Source: Begonia masoniana
Lineage: Eukaryota > Streptophyta > Magnoliopsida > Cucurbitales > Begoniaceae
Reading direction: 5' to 3'
Length of the DNA: 64,000 bases
Assembly: GCA_022432975.1 (NCBI GenBank)
Contig: CM039516.1
Location: 33,195,157-33,259,156, forward strand
The notes under the pieces were generated by a model. The model saw only the letters and a program-made list of their open reading frames with translations, ran no database searches and was not told the DNA's origin. Below are positions 11,700 to 20,821 of this stretch, one piece after another (position 1 is the first letter of the stretch; every line of letters starts with the position of its first letter). A program made the position numbers and the translations under genes.

Positions 11700-11850
11700 A
11701 AGTTTCATTTTCTCAACTTTTCTATTCTCAATTTCATTTGCGGCAACAAGCAACTTAAAACATTAACAGAGTTAAAATATAAGCAACTGATAAATTACTT
11801 AAACAGAAATAGGAGGAGATGAAGCTTGACTTAGAGGGGACGGAGGAGAC
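11700..11850 (-). pseudogene. Copia fragment, linker side (left of Cassandra)
   Basis: Read on the minus strand this short stretch gives the serine/proline-rich linker (SPPSPLSQASSPP) usual after the copia integrase. It is contiguous across the Cassandra insertion with the integrase fragment at 20,051-20,660, because GAGAC is duplicated at 11,846-11,850 and 20,046-20,050. Its limit with Gypsy-A is uncertain. Confidence 0.45.
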
Positions 11851-12226
11851 TGTAACGACCCTTTTTTTACAGCAAGATATTGTCCGCTCTGGGGATTGAG
11901 CCGTAGCCCAATATCCTCCCCTCATGGCTTTGTTTGGCAAGGAGTTCCTAGTCGGTCACCCAACCTGGTACTATTCTCACCGAAGCACTTTTAACTTCAG
12001 AGTTCTTATGGAATCCGCTGTCAATTGTGATCCAAAATGCGTCTTGCTATCTTGGGACGTTTTTTTACATATGTTTCATTCCCACATACTTCCTCAAGCG
12101 ATGTGAGATTGTGACGACCCATTTTTACGACCCGTCACCTTCCAGTTCGCCCGCGCGGACGTATTTCCATCCGGGTTCCGGTTCGTGCAGCTATCGTACA
12201 CATACTTACATATCCGGGTCATCACA
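11851..12226 (-). repeat. Cassandra LTR, intact copy
   Basis: 376 bp from TGTAACGACC to ATCACA. It aligns along its length with the split partner at 12,296-12,477 plus 19,850-20,045. Confidence 0.88.
11930..12017 (-). pseudogene. 5S rRNA-like module in Cassandra LTR 1
   Basis: On the minus strand this reads like the middle and 3' part of plant 5S rRNA: GGATTCC, AACTCTGAAGTTAAAAGTG (A-box area), GTACCAGGTTGGGTGACC (C-box area), and a GGAACTCCTTGCC-like end. It sits inside an LTR and differs from a true gene at several sites (for example AAAAGTG where 5S has AAGCGTG), so I treat it as a retroelement part that could still bind RNA polymerase III factors, not as an rRNA gene. Confidence 0.85.
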
Positions 12227-12280
12227 ATCACTCCCACGAGGGCCCAACGTCCTCGTTGGCCACATTTTTGGTTGGGTACA

Positions 12281-12295
12281 GGCTCTAATACCATT
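12281..12295 (-). promoter_or_regulatory. Cassandra primer-binding site (initiator Met tRNA)
   Basis: Minus-strand AATGGTATTAGAGCC abuts the LTR at 12,296. It matches the usual TGGTATCAGAGCC site with one change. Confidence 0.8.
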
Positions 12296-12477
12296 TGTAA
12301 CGACCCCTTATCCCAGCAAGATATTGTCCGCTCTGGAGATTGGGCCGTAGCCCAATATCCTCCTCTCACGGAGGTGTTTGGCGAGGACTTCCCAGTCAGT
12401 CACCCAACCTGGTACTACTCTCCCCGAAGCACTTTTAACTTTAGAGTTCTTATGGGATCCATTGTCAATTATGCTCC
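12296..12477 (-). repeat. Cassandra LTR 2, first part
   Basis: Starts TGTAACGACC and is interrupted after GCTCC at 12,473-12,477 by the nested gypsy. The remaining part of this LTR follows at 19,850. Confidence 0.88.
12374..12460 (-). pseudogene. 5S rRNA-like module in Cassandra LTR 2
   Basis: Better preserved than the copy in LTR 1. The minus strand holds GGATCCCATAAGAACTCTAA, AGTTAAAAGTGCTTCGGGGA, GAGTAGTACCAGGTTGGGTG and GGGAAGTCCTCG, in the order and spacing of plant 5S rRNA. The 5' third of 5S is absent. Confidence 0.88.
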
Positions 12478-12671
12478 TGATGCGAACCTCGGATCGAAAG
12501 GACCCGGGACCCGACAACAACGTGGAATAATTGAAAGGAACGCCTTTTTTATTCAAGAACAAAGTAAGGAACTAAGACCCCAATCGAAGAATTCGATGGA
12601 ACCCTAGTTATCAAAACAGGAGCTTGACCCGAGCCATACCTGTTGGCTGAACCAAAGCTATCAAAATAGGA

Positions 12672-12779
12672 GTTTGACCCAGACCAAACTCGTTGGTAAG
12701 AATCAAATCTATCAAGCGTGACTTGAAGAAGATCGTTGTTCTTCGCAAAGAACTAAAGAGAAATCCTCTCTAAAAAAAC
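12672..12779. repeat. 108-bp duplication flanking the array (left copy)
   Basis: The stretch from TTGACCCAGACCAAACTCG to CCTCTCTAAAAAAAC occurs once before the array and again at 13,780-13,887 after it. The partner LTR has it once (18,206-18,332). Confidence 0.85.
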
Positions 12780-12780
12780 G

Positions 12781-13780
12781 CTTTGCATGTGCTTTGCATG
12801 TGCTTTGCATGTGCTTTGCATGTGCTTTGCATGTGCTTTGCATGTGCTTTGCATGTGCTTTGCATGTGCTTTGCATGTGCTTTGCATGTGCTTTGCATGT
12901 GCTTTGCATGTGCTTTGCATGTGCTTTGCATGTGCTTTGCATGTGCTTTGCATGTGCTTTGCATGTGCTTTGCATGTGCTTTGCATGTGCTTTGCATGTG
13001 CTTTGCATGTGCTTTGCATGTGCTTTGCATGTGCTTTGCATGTGCTTTGCATGTGCTTTGCATGTGCTTTGCATGTGCTTTGCATGTGCTTTGCATGTGC
13101 TTTGCATGTGCTTTGCATGTGCTTTGCATGTGCTTTGCATGTGCTTTGCATGTGCTTTGCATGTGCTTTGCATGTGCTTTGCATGTGCTTTGCATGTGCT
13201 TTGCATGTGCTTTGCATGTGCTTTGCATGTGCTTTGCATGTGCTTTGCATGTGCTTTGCATGTGCTTTGCATGTGCTTTGCATGTGCTTTGCATGTGCTT
13301 TGCATGTGCTTTGCATGTGCTTTGCATGTGCTTTGCATGTGCTTTGCATGTGCTTTGCATGTGCTTTGCATGTGCTTTGCATGTGCTTTGCATGTGCTTT
13401 GCATGTGCTTTGCATGTGCTTTGCATGTGCTTTGCATGTGCTTTGCATGTGCTTTGCATGTGCTTTGCATGTGCTTTGCATGTGCTTTGCATGTGCTTTG
13501 CATGTGCTTTGCATGTGCTTTGCATGTGCTTTGCATGTGCTTTGCATGTGCTTTGCATGTGCTTTGCATGTGCTTTGCATGTGCTTTGCATGTGCTTTGC
13601 ATGTGCTTTGCATGTGCTTTGCATGTGCTTTGCATGTGCTTTGCATGTGCTTTGCATGTGCTTTGCATGTGCTTTGCATGTGCTTTGCATGTGCTTTGCA
13701 TGTGCTTTGCATGTGCTTTGCATGTGCTTTGCATGTGCTTTGCATGTGCTTTGCATGTGCTTTGCATGTGCTTTGCATGT
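12781..13780. repeat. Perfect 11-bp tandem array, about 91 copies
   Basis: CTTTGCATGTG repeats without a visible mismatch for about 1,000 bp. Because 11 is not a multiple of 3, the repeat cycles through all frames and gives open frames of 330-380 codons on both strands with 11-residue repeats (MQSTCKAHAKH on minus, HVLCMCFACAL on plus). These are artefacts of the array, not genes. Two natural copies of the unit occur at 14,000-14,030 in this LTR and near 19,231 in the partner, which suggests the source. Confidence 0.97.
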
Positions 13781-13887
13781 TGACCCAGACCAAACTCGTT
13801 GGTAAGAATCAAATCTATCAAGCGTGACATGAAGAAGATCGTTGTTCTTCGCAAAGAACTAAAGAGAAATCCTCTCTAAAAAAACCT
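13780..13887. repeat. 108-bp duplication flanking the array (right copy)
   Basis: Near-identical to 12,672-12,779; one visible change is GTGACATGAAG against GTGACTTGAAG. The array therefore sits within a tandem duplication of LTR sequence. Confidence 0.85.
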
Positions 13888-14378
13888 CAATTTTTAACTC
13901 AAACTTGTTCTTCTATTAAATCAAATAGTTTTGTCATTAAATAGGCTACACATTAAAATTAAATTAAATAATTAAAAAAAACGAAAATAAATAAATAAGC
14001 ATGTGCTTTGCATGTGCTTTGCATGTGACCCTTTAATTCCTCGTATATGCATGTGCTTGGCGCATGTCCTCTTTAATTCCTACATGTGCATGTGCATGGC
14101 ACATGTGTTTTAATTCTTACATGTGCATGTGCGTCGCATCCTCCCAAATCTTCATGCATTTTCGGCTTCCCTTGCTTCAAAAGATCTTTCAATAATCTTG
14201 GGCTTTTTACTCTGCTCATTGGGCCGCCCGTATCTTCAATTGAATCTTTGTTCTTGGGCCTTGATCTGGTCTCAACTTGGATCACATCATAAACCAAGTC
14301 ATGTGGATCTTTATCTCTTTCCAACCCACGTGAATCTTTATCTCTTTGTAGTTTGCGTGGATCTTTACCCTTCTCTCT

Positions 14379-15281
14379 CTAATCCATTGGTATTTGTGGA
14401 GCCCAACTCTGTGCCTTATGGATCTTCTTTTGCCAATTTCGTGGGGCCCACTTCCATGCTACAAAATTCTTTATTTTTATACTCTTTTGCTTTTGTTGTG
14501 ATGACTCTTTTCCTCGGGCTTCCAAGACTAAATCATGTGAAGCTTTGTTCGTTGGACCTTGTTTATCTTCTAATAGATCATGGTATTTGAAAATGAGATT
14601 TATCGCTTCTCGGTTCACATCATTCCCTCCCCCTTCGAAAAGATTCTTCCTCGAATCTCCTGCATCATATAAAAACAAATTAATAAAATTAAAAGATGTG
14701 CTTACATTACCGTATTCACTCGGTAGGTCGATTTTGTAAGCGATGTCGTTGATGCGCTCTAGGACTTGGAAATGTTCAACTCCTCGAATTTGTAGCTTGT
14801 AATTCCGTTTGTTCGAAAACCTTTCTTTTTGTAGACGTAGCCAAACAAAATCTTCAGGTTCAAAAATAAGTCTTACCATTGCATGAAACTTCTTAACAAA
14901 TTCATCATTTTTCCTTTCATACACAAGAACAAACTTATTAGTAAACAAAGTTAATAAATTTAACGAATTTAATGAATCAAAATAATCAATAATATCAAAT
15001 AGCGAATAATATCTAATAGAATTAAAATCTTTTAAAACGTAAAAATCAGATTTGAAACTCGCAAAATATGTATCTACAATTTTGTCATAAACCAAGTTGT
15101 GTGCAAAGTAATCAATGACAAATTTTCCCATAAAATAATTATGCATATTATCTATCAACCTTAAACATATAATAGGTGCAATATAATAATCATATGGCCT
15201 TACCAACCACTCAAACCTATTTGATGTTTCCGGTCGACTTGTAACTAGCGTACTCAGGTACGAGGTTTTTATGTTTCTCAA
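14379..15281 (-). pseudogene. Gypsy-C integrase C-terminal region running into the LTR
   Basis: A 300-codon open frame. Its middle carries the gypsy integrase tail: FVWLRLQKERFSNKRNYKL, HFQVLERINDIAYKIDLP and SFNFINLFLYDAG. These resemble the capsid-proximal C-terminal domain that follows the DDE core in Gypsy-A-like elements. The first 100 residues are unlike that family and AT-rich. The last 90 residues are read from LTR sequence past the polypurine tract (FEGGGNDVNREAINL). The catalytic core is absent, so it has no integrase activity. Confidence 0.75.
14623..14640 (-). promoter_or_regulatory. Gypsy-C polypurine tract
   Basis: Minus-strand CGAAGGGGGAGGGAA directly precedes the LTR start TGATGTGAACC, as expected for the plus-strand primer of reverse transcription. 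Confidence 0.8.
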
Positions 15282-15700
15282 TCTCTCTCAAAGGAGAAAT
15301 TTCTCTTCGAAACTCCTCGGGAATTTCATATTTATTTTTCTACAAAAGAAAAGAAACAACACTTGGAAGAAAATTTGGTAAGTCGTTAGATGATAAATAA
15401 ACATTTTTATATAAAAGCAAAATCATCTCATGCTTATCCTCACTTTTGTTCATCAACGCAATTTGTTTTTCACTGGACTTTTGTTCTCTCTCTCCCTCAA
15501 ATTTTCTCTCTTTTCCCTTGACTTTTCTCTCTTTTCCCTCGGCTTTTCTCTCTTTCTCCCTCGGTTTTTCATCATTCTTTGTACTCTTTTCAGCTATTTT
15601 TTTTCACCACTTTCTCTCTCTTTTTCAACTAATTTCTTTTCACCTTTTTCTTTCTCTCTCTCGTCCTTTATGATTTGAAATTCCTCCGTGATCCTCTCTT
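15282..15700 (-). other. Gypsy-C spacer, pyrimidine-rich on + strand
   Basis: On the minus strand this is a lysine/glutamate-rich linker (KEREKPREKERE-type repeats) that normally joins protease to reverse transcriptase in this family. The CT-rich open frames on + (15,430-15,678) are its shadow. The deletion that removed reverse transcriptase lies at the low-numbered side, near 15,300-15,420. Confidence 0.6.
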
Positions 15701-16278
15701 GATCTTCAATTACCTCTCATGGCTTTAATGGTGTAAGGATAACAGTTTTTCCATTTTAAACCAACAAATACTCATTCTTGTAACCATTATGCTTGACGTT
15801 TCGGTCAAATTGCCAAGGTCTCCCCAAAAGTATGTGTGTAGCTTGCATCGGCACTACATCACATAAAACTTTATCTTGATACCTTCCAATTGATAAAGGA
15901 ACTTCCACCTGTTTAGTTACCTTGATTTCTCCACAATCGCTTAATCATTGCAACTTGTATGGTTTTGGATGTTGCTTGGTTTTCAAGTTCAACTTTTGGA
16001 CTAGTAATGTGCTTGCTACATTGGTGCAACTCCCACTATAGATGATCAAACTACAAACTTTGTTGTGCACATGGCATCTTGTATGAAATATATGCTCACG
16101 TTGTATTTTGTCTCCTTCTTCCTTAGTTTGCACATTCAATACTCGTCTTGTGACTAAAAGATCTCATTTTACTGGTTCTTCTACCTCAACGTCACTACAA
16201 TCCTCAAGTGGTGGTATCTCACCATCACTCGAACTCACACTCTCCACATCGCCATTGTCCCTTAAAATCATAGCTTTT
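15700..16278 (-). pseudogene. Gypsy-C aspartic protease region
   Basis: Broken frames give VCSLIIYSGSCTNVAS (retroviral-type protease; the active D is replaced by Y in IYSGS where the family has IDSGS), KLNLKTKQHPKPYKLQWL, VVPMQATHILLGRPWQFDRN near 15,790-15,860, and EYLLV after it. It follows gag directly. The same blocks appear in Gypsy-A segment 1. Confidence 0.8.
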
Positions 16279-17226
16279 TTATTTGGACAATTTGAAGCTA
16301 TGTGTTCGAACCTGGCACTGAAAGCACTTAATCTCTCGGGTTCTAATTGGATTTGAAGTCTCAGCCTTAGCTTTTTGTGGTAACACTTGATTGTTGGACA
16401 CAGTTTTTCCCTTAGAATCCTCTCTCGGTTTTGGCTTCTCATTTTTCCAATTTGCTTGCCAAGTTGTGGTTGATGTTGTACCAACCCTAGTACTTCTCTT
16501 AGCCATTAGTTGCCGCTCAATTTTGATTGATTTGTGTAGTAACTCTTCCAAGTCGATGTAGTGTTGTAGATCCACCACATCCGCAATTTCTCGATTCAAT
16601 CCCCCAATAAAATGTGCCATGGTTGCTTCCTTATCTTCTTCCACAGTAGCCCTTATCATGGCTACCTCCATCTCTTTATAATATTCCTCCACACTTTTGA
16701 AACCTTGTGTCAAAATTTGGAGCTTTCGACACACGTCTCTATAGTAGTATGATGGAACATATCTTTTTTTCATGATGGTCTTCAAGTCTTCCCATGTGCG
16801 GATTTGTGCTTCACCATTCCTCCTTCGGTTCTTAACTAATTGATCCCAACAAATACTAGCATAGTCCGTGAACTCCATGGTGATCAACTTAAGCTTCTTT
16901 TCCTCCAAATAATTTTGAAACTCAAATACCAAGTCTACTTTTCGTTCCCAATCCAAATATCGCTCGGGGTCATTCTTCCTTTGGAAAGGTGGAATATTTA
17001 TCTTGATATTTCGTAAATCTTTGTCTTCTCGATTTGTCCCCTCATATCTTTCTTTTGGGAAATAACCACTATACTCTTCGAATTCTCCATAAAAATCCTT
17101 CCTTTGTCTTGCATGACTAGGGGTCAGAGTTTCCATTCGTTCCATTCTCCGATTTAAGGCCGTGTATTGATCTTGCATGGCTCTCATGAGAAATTTTAAA
17201 TCAACGTCGATGTGGTCTCTACTCAT
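16279..17226 (-). CDS. Gypsy-C Gag polyprotein (retrotransposon gag), frameshifted at the zinc knuckle
   Basis: A 315-residue open frame beginning MSRDHIDVDLKFLMRAM. It would form the capsid-like particle that packages element RNA. A predicted coiled N-terminus is followed by the gag core (YLDWERKVDLVFEFQNYL, WDQLVKNRRR, MKKRYVPSYYYRDVCRKL, FIGGLNREIADVVDL) at residues 85-235, then a basic tail. The CCHC knuckle begins CFQCQ, but a one-base shift moves its second half (HIASNCPNKK) into the next frame at about 16,290-16,330. The frame therefore ends as CQVRTHSFKLSK, and the knuckle and protease are lost from this product. The capsid part is otherwise intact, which is unusual beside the decayed elements around it. 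Confidence 0.85.
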   Translation of the reverse strand: MSRDHIDVDLKFLMRAMQDQYTALNRRMERMETLTPSHARQRKDFYGEFEEYSGYFPKERYEGTNREDKDLRNIKINIPPFQRKNDPERYLDWERKVDLVFEFQNYLEEKKLKLITMEFTDYASICWDQLVKNRRRNGEAQIRTWEDLKTIMKKRYVPSYYYRDVCRKLQILTQGFKSVEEYYKEMEVAMIRATVEEDKEATMAHFIGGLNREIADVVDLQHYIDLEELLHKSIKIERQLMAKRSTRVGTTSTTTWQANWKNEKPKPREDSKGKTVSNNQVLPQKAKAETSNPIRTREIKCFQCQVRTHSFKLSK

Positions 17227-18005
17227 GATATTCTTTTTCGACTACAATAAGAAAATAAAATAAAATTGTTAGAAGTAAAAAAAATAATCAAGTAATGGAC
17301 CTTACCTCTCCCTCACGTGTTTACTCTCGATGGATGTCACTCCACTCGTGTTTCGCTTAAAAATTAAGATTTTTTCTATAATAGTCTCACCCTCTTGCCT
17401 TTTACCTCTAGATCTCCCTTTTAGTTCTTTATGTAAGCATTTGATCGATGGTAAATATTCAACAAGCCAAACTATAAAAAATCAAACTTTAAAGCTTAAA
17501 AGTTCAAACTTGTAAAGATGGCTAAATCAAGGGTATAAGTGAAATAAGACAAAAGTTTGGATGATGACAATATTTCAAATGAATATTCAACAATTTGAAC
17601 CTTCAAAGAATAAATTTAGATAAAGACAATATTCTAAATGAAGATTCAACAATTTGAATTTTCAGAAAAACAATTATCTACGAATTTAAGAACGAATTTT
17701 TGAATTTAAAAGGATAGAATTTTCAAAATATCTAGAACAAAATTTCGATTTTTTTTTTTACTTTTCACAACTCTTTTTTTTTTTACTTTTGATAACTTTT
17801 TTTTTTTTTTGTACTCTTCGAATTTCAAGAGGAGAAATTCACAAGAAGAAAAAAAATTGATGATAAAAATCGAGACTTGATAATAAGGATGAAAAAAAAT
17901 GATTTTTTTTTTTTGTACTTTTTTTAGTACTAGGACAAATAGAATAAGAAGAAGAAAATATTGATAATAAAAATTAAAGATAGCTTCTTGAATCAAGGAA
18001 CCGAA
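17227..18005. other. Gypsy-C 5' leader, no gene
   Basis: Untranslated leader between the primer-binding site and gag, with several T or A homopolymers on the + strand at 17,750-17,920. The open frames here are low-complexity. Confidence 0.6.
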
Positions 18006-18018
18006 GCTCTGATATCAA
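18006..18018 (-). promoter_or_regulatory. Gypsy-C primer-binding site (Met tRNA type)
   Basis: Minus-strand TTGATATCAGAGC adjoins the 5' LTR at 18,020. It resembles TGGTATCAGAGC with one change. Confidence 0.75.
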
Positions 18019-18019
18019 C

Positions 18020-19844
18020 TGATGCAAACCTTGGATCGAAAGGACCCGGGACCCGACAACAACGCGAAATAATTGAAAGGAACGCCTTTTTGATTCAAAA
18101 ATAAAGTAAGGAACTAAGACCCCAATCGAAGAATTCGATGGAACCCTAGTTATCAAAACAGGAGCTTGACCCGAGCCATACCTGTCGGCTAAACCAAAGC
18201 TATCAAAACAGGAGCTTGACCCAGACCAAACTCGTTGGTAAGAACCAAAGCTATCAAGCGAGATTCTTCAAGCGTGACTTGAAGAAGATCGTTGTTTTTC
18301 GCAAATAACTAAAGAGAAATCCTCTCTAAAAAAAACTCAATTTTTAATTCAAACTTGTTCTTCTATTAAATCAAATAGTTTTACCATTAAATAGGCTACA
18401 CATTAAAATTAAATTAAATAACTAAAAAAAATGAAAATAAAAATAAAAGGTCAAGTGCAATTTGGCCCCTACAACTAGGTGAAATAAACAATTTACACCG
18501 TAAACTTGGGTAAAGTGCAATTTGGCCCCTACAACTAGGTGAAATGGGCAATTTACACCGTAAACTTGAATAATAGGCAAAAACAACCTTAATGTATTGA
18601 TAATGGGCAATATGGCCCTTACCGTCATATTTTCCATCAAAAAGTAATATTTTTTCACTTGTTCATTTTTTTTTCCCGAAATGCCCCTCACTAGACCCAA
18701 CCGAACCGGACCGGTTCAACTAATTGCACTTTGATTTTTTATTTTTTTAATTCTATTAATCTGTCTTCTCTTTTTCGAGAAATAGGATTTAAAAAAAATA
18801 AATAAATACGAGTGAAATTAGCTGAACCGGTCTGGTCCGGTTCGGTCCAGTGAGGGGCATTTCGGAAAAAAAAAATGAATAAGTGAAAAAATATTATTTT
18901 TTGATAGAAAATACGACGGTAGGGGCCTTATTGCCCATTATCAATACATTAAGGTTGTTCTTGCCTATTATTCAAGTTTACGGTGTAAATTGCCCATTTC
19001 ACCTAGTTGTAGGGGCCAAATTGCACTTTACCCAAGTTTACGGTGTAAATTGCTCATTTCACCTAGTTGTAGGGGCCAAATTGCACTTTACCCAAAATAA
19101 AATAACTAATAAAATAGTGAGATAATGATCTTTGGCATGATCAGATGTCATCTCTTGTTTAAACTCCGTTTGAACGTGATTTGAACTGATTTAGCTGGAT
19201 AAGATCTTTTCCCACGAGATTTGTATGATTTGCATGTGCTTTGCATGTGACCCTTTAATTCCTCGTATATGTATGTGCTTGACGCATGTCCTCTTTAATT
19301 CCTACATGTGCATGTGCATGGCACATGTGTTTTAATTCTTACATGTGCATGTGCGTCGCATCCTCCCAAATCTTCATGCATCTTCGATTTCCTTTGCTTC
19401 AAAAGATCTTTCAATAATCTTGGGCTTCTTACTCTGCTCATTGGGCTGCCCGTATCTTCAATTGAATCTTTGTTCTTAGGCCTTGATCTGGTCTCAACTT
19501 GGATCACATCATAAACCAAGTCATGTGGATCTTTATCTCTTTCCAACCCACGTGAATCTTTATCTCTTTGTAGTTTGCGTGGATCTTTACCCTTCTCTCT
19601 CCAATCCATTGGTATTTGTGGAGCCCAACTCTGTGCCTCATGGGTCTTCTTTTGCCAATTTCGTGGGGCCCACTTCCATACTACAAAATTCTTTATTTTT
19701 ATACTCTTTTGCTTTTGTTGTAATGACTCTTTTTCTAGGGCTTCCAAGACTAAATCATATGAAGCTTTGTTCGTTGGACCTCCTTTATCTTCTAATAGAT
19801 CATGGTATTTGACAATGAGATTTATCGCTTCTCGGTTCACATCA
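18020..19844 (-). repeat. Gypsy-C 5' LTR (right), carrying a MITE
   Basis: Starts TGATGCAAACC and ends GGTTCACATCA. It lacks the 11-bp array but contains the 645-bp inverted-repeat insert at 18,449-19,093, plus about 130 bp after it (19,103-19,230) that the partner lacks. Confidence 0.9.
18449..19093. mobile_element. Mutator-like MITE with repeat-containing inverted ends
   Basis: The ends are inverted copies of each other. Each holds two units of about 60 bp reading GTGCAATTTGGCCCCTACAA on the left and its reverse complement on the right. AAAATAAAA (9 bp) flanks both sides, a length typical of Mutator-like elements, though it is low-complexity. There is no transposase; the middle has GGTCCGGTTCGG-type motifs. 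Confidence 0.75.
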
Positions 19845-19849
19845 GCTCC

Positions 19850-20045
19850 AAAACGCGTCTTGCTATCTTGGGAGGGTCTCTTTACATATATTTCATTTCC
19901 ACATACTTCCCCAAGTGATGTGGGATTGTGACGACTCCTTTTTACGACCCTTGTCACCTTCCGGTTCGCCCGCGCGGACGTACCGCCATCAGGATTTCGG
20001 TTCGTGCAGCCATCATACACATACTTACATATCCGGGTCATCACA
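19850..20045 (-). repeat. Cassandra LTR 2, second part
   Basis: Continues the LTR interrupted at 12,477, starting AAAACGCGTCTTGC and ending GGGTCATCACA. It aligns with 12,031-12,226. Confidence 0.88.
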
Positions 20046-20050
20046 GAGAC

Positions 20051-20660
20051 AACCTAGAAGAAGAGGAAGACGAAGAAACACCATGAGGATAAAAAGGAAT
20101 ATGTAGCTCAAAAGAAGAAGAGGGTGCAGAGGACAGAGATAACGGGGAAAAGCACATTCAACGGATCTTGATTGTAACTTATGAGTATTATTAAGGCATG
20201 AGAAAAGGGTAGCAAGAACAAACAAAAATGTGAAAGTGGTCATAGGTCAGGCAGTTAATGAAACAAAACCTCATATGGCGATTTACATTTTAGCACAGGT
20301 GTAGGAAGACGATTTATGATATAGGAGGCCGTAAGAACTATAAGGCCAATATGAGGCTCGTAAACGAGAATTGAATAGTAAACATACACCCATTTCGATG
20401 AGATGCTGATTTTTTAGTTTTGTACGGCCATTTTGTGCCGAAGTGTATGGACAAGAAATGTGATGTATAAGGCCAAGTTTTTGAAACAAAGGAAAAAGAG
20501 CATGAAACTCATCACCCCAGGAGTGAAACGTCTTTATAGAAGTATGAAATTGATTTACCACCATGGCGTAAAAAGTTTGAAAAACACGCACCACATCTGA
20601 TTTAGATTTTAGAATAAACATCCAAGTATATCTACTAAAGTCATCTAGAAAGGTTGAAAA
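20051..20660 (-). pseudogene. Copia integrase fragment
   Basis: Minus-strand frame 20,283-20,621 encodes the copia integrase core: KSDVVRVFQTFYAMV, QFHTSIKTFHSWGDEFHALF, HHISCPYTSAQNGRTKLKNQ and ASYWPYSSYGLLYH. In the usual motif the first block continues SDGGGEF; here it reads SWGDEF, so the catalytic aspartate area is altered. It is only a fragment of a copia that received the Cassandra insertion. Confidence 0.85.
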
Positions 20661-20675
20661 ATAGCTAGGCTTATT

Positions 20676-20803
20676 CTCCGTTATTTTTATTACAATTATT
20701 CTATGTAATACTTAAGCTAGCTAGGCTTCTCTTCGTTATGCAGCTCCTCAAGTCTTTTCATTTTTCTGCAACTCGGCCATTTCCTCTTGATTACACAGAA
20801 ACA
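20676..20803 (-). repeat. Gypsy-D LTR fragment
   Basis: Homologous to 24,280-24,391 (shared ATTTCCTCTTGATTACAC and CGTTATTTTTATTA). A second piece of the same LTR lies at 21,848-21,914. Confidence 0.7.
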
Positions 20804-20821
20804 TTTGCATTCCCCGAAAAA

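Larger units (their letters stand above)
12478..14622 (-). repeat. Gypsy-C 3' LTR (left), expanded by a tandem array
   Basis: 2,145 bp. About 1.1 kb of it is an 11-bp array plus a 108-bp flank duplication that the partner LTR lacks; without these it would be near 1.04 kb. The shared body includes the CATGTGC-rich stretch at 14,000-14,130 and a long stretch also found at 19,240-19,844. Confidence 0.9.
12478..19844 (-). mobile_element. Gypsy-C: LTR element lacking reverse transcriptase, TSD GCTCC
   Basis: LTRs at 12,478-14,622 and 18,020-19,844 share ends (TGATGC...GGTTCACATCA), and GCTCC flanks the whole element. A primer-binding site at 18,006-18,018 and a polypurine tract at 14,623-14,640 fix the minus orientation. 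Between the LTRs lie gag, the protease and the integrase C-terminus. Reverse transcriptase, RNase H and the integrase catalytic core are missing, so the 3.4-kb interior is a deletion derivative that would need enzymes from a partner. It is the family whose gag/protease end matches Gypsy-A at window start. Confidence 0.9.
11851..20045 (-). mobile_element. Cassandra-type TRIM with 5S rRNA-like LTRs, split by a nested gypsy
   Basis: LTR 11,851-12,226, a 69-bp interior, then a second LTR at 12,296-12,477 that resumes at 19,850-20,045. The ends are TGTAACGACC and GGGTCATCACA, and the whole is flanked by GAGAC. Next to the second LTR lies GGCTCTAATACCATT, the reverse complement of an initiator-methionine tRNA primer-binding site, which sets the element on the minus strand. 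Both LTRs carry sequence resembling the 3' two-thirds of plant 5S rRNA. This is the known hallmark of Cassandra, a short non-coding retroelement that depends on proteins from other elements. The second LTR is split by the 7.4-kb gypsy at 12,478. Confidence 0.9.

Noticed and set aside
11930..12017. A functional 5S rRNA gene
   Set aside because: Lacks the 5' third, has changes in the internal promoter, and is inside an LTR with TSDs, which identifies Cassandra.
12712..13854. Long open frames (up to 380 codons) on both strands, with cysteine-rich or histidine/lysine 11-residue repeats
   Set aside because: They are produced by a perfect 11-bp DNA repeat, which stays open in several frames at once. 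No independent coding evidence.
15430..15678. Hydrophobic, leucine/phenylalanine-rich ORFs resembling a membrane protein
   Set aside because: Antisense shadow of a lysine/glutamate-rich gypsy linker on the minus strand.
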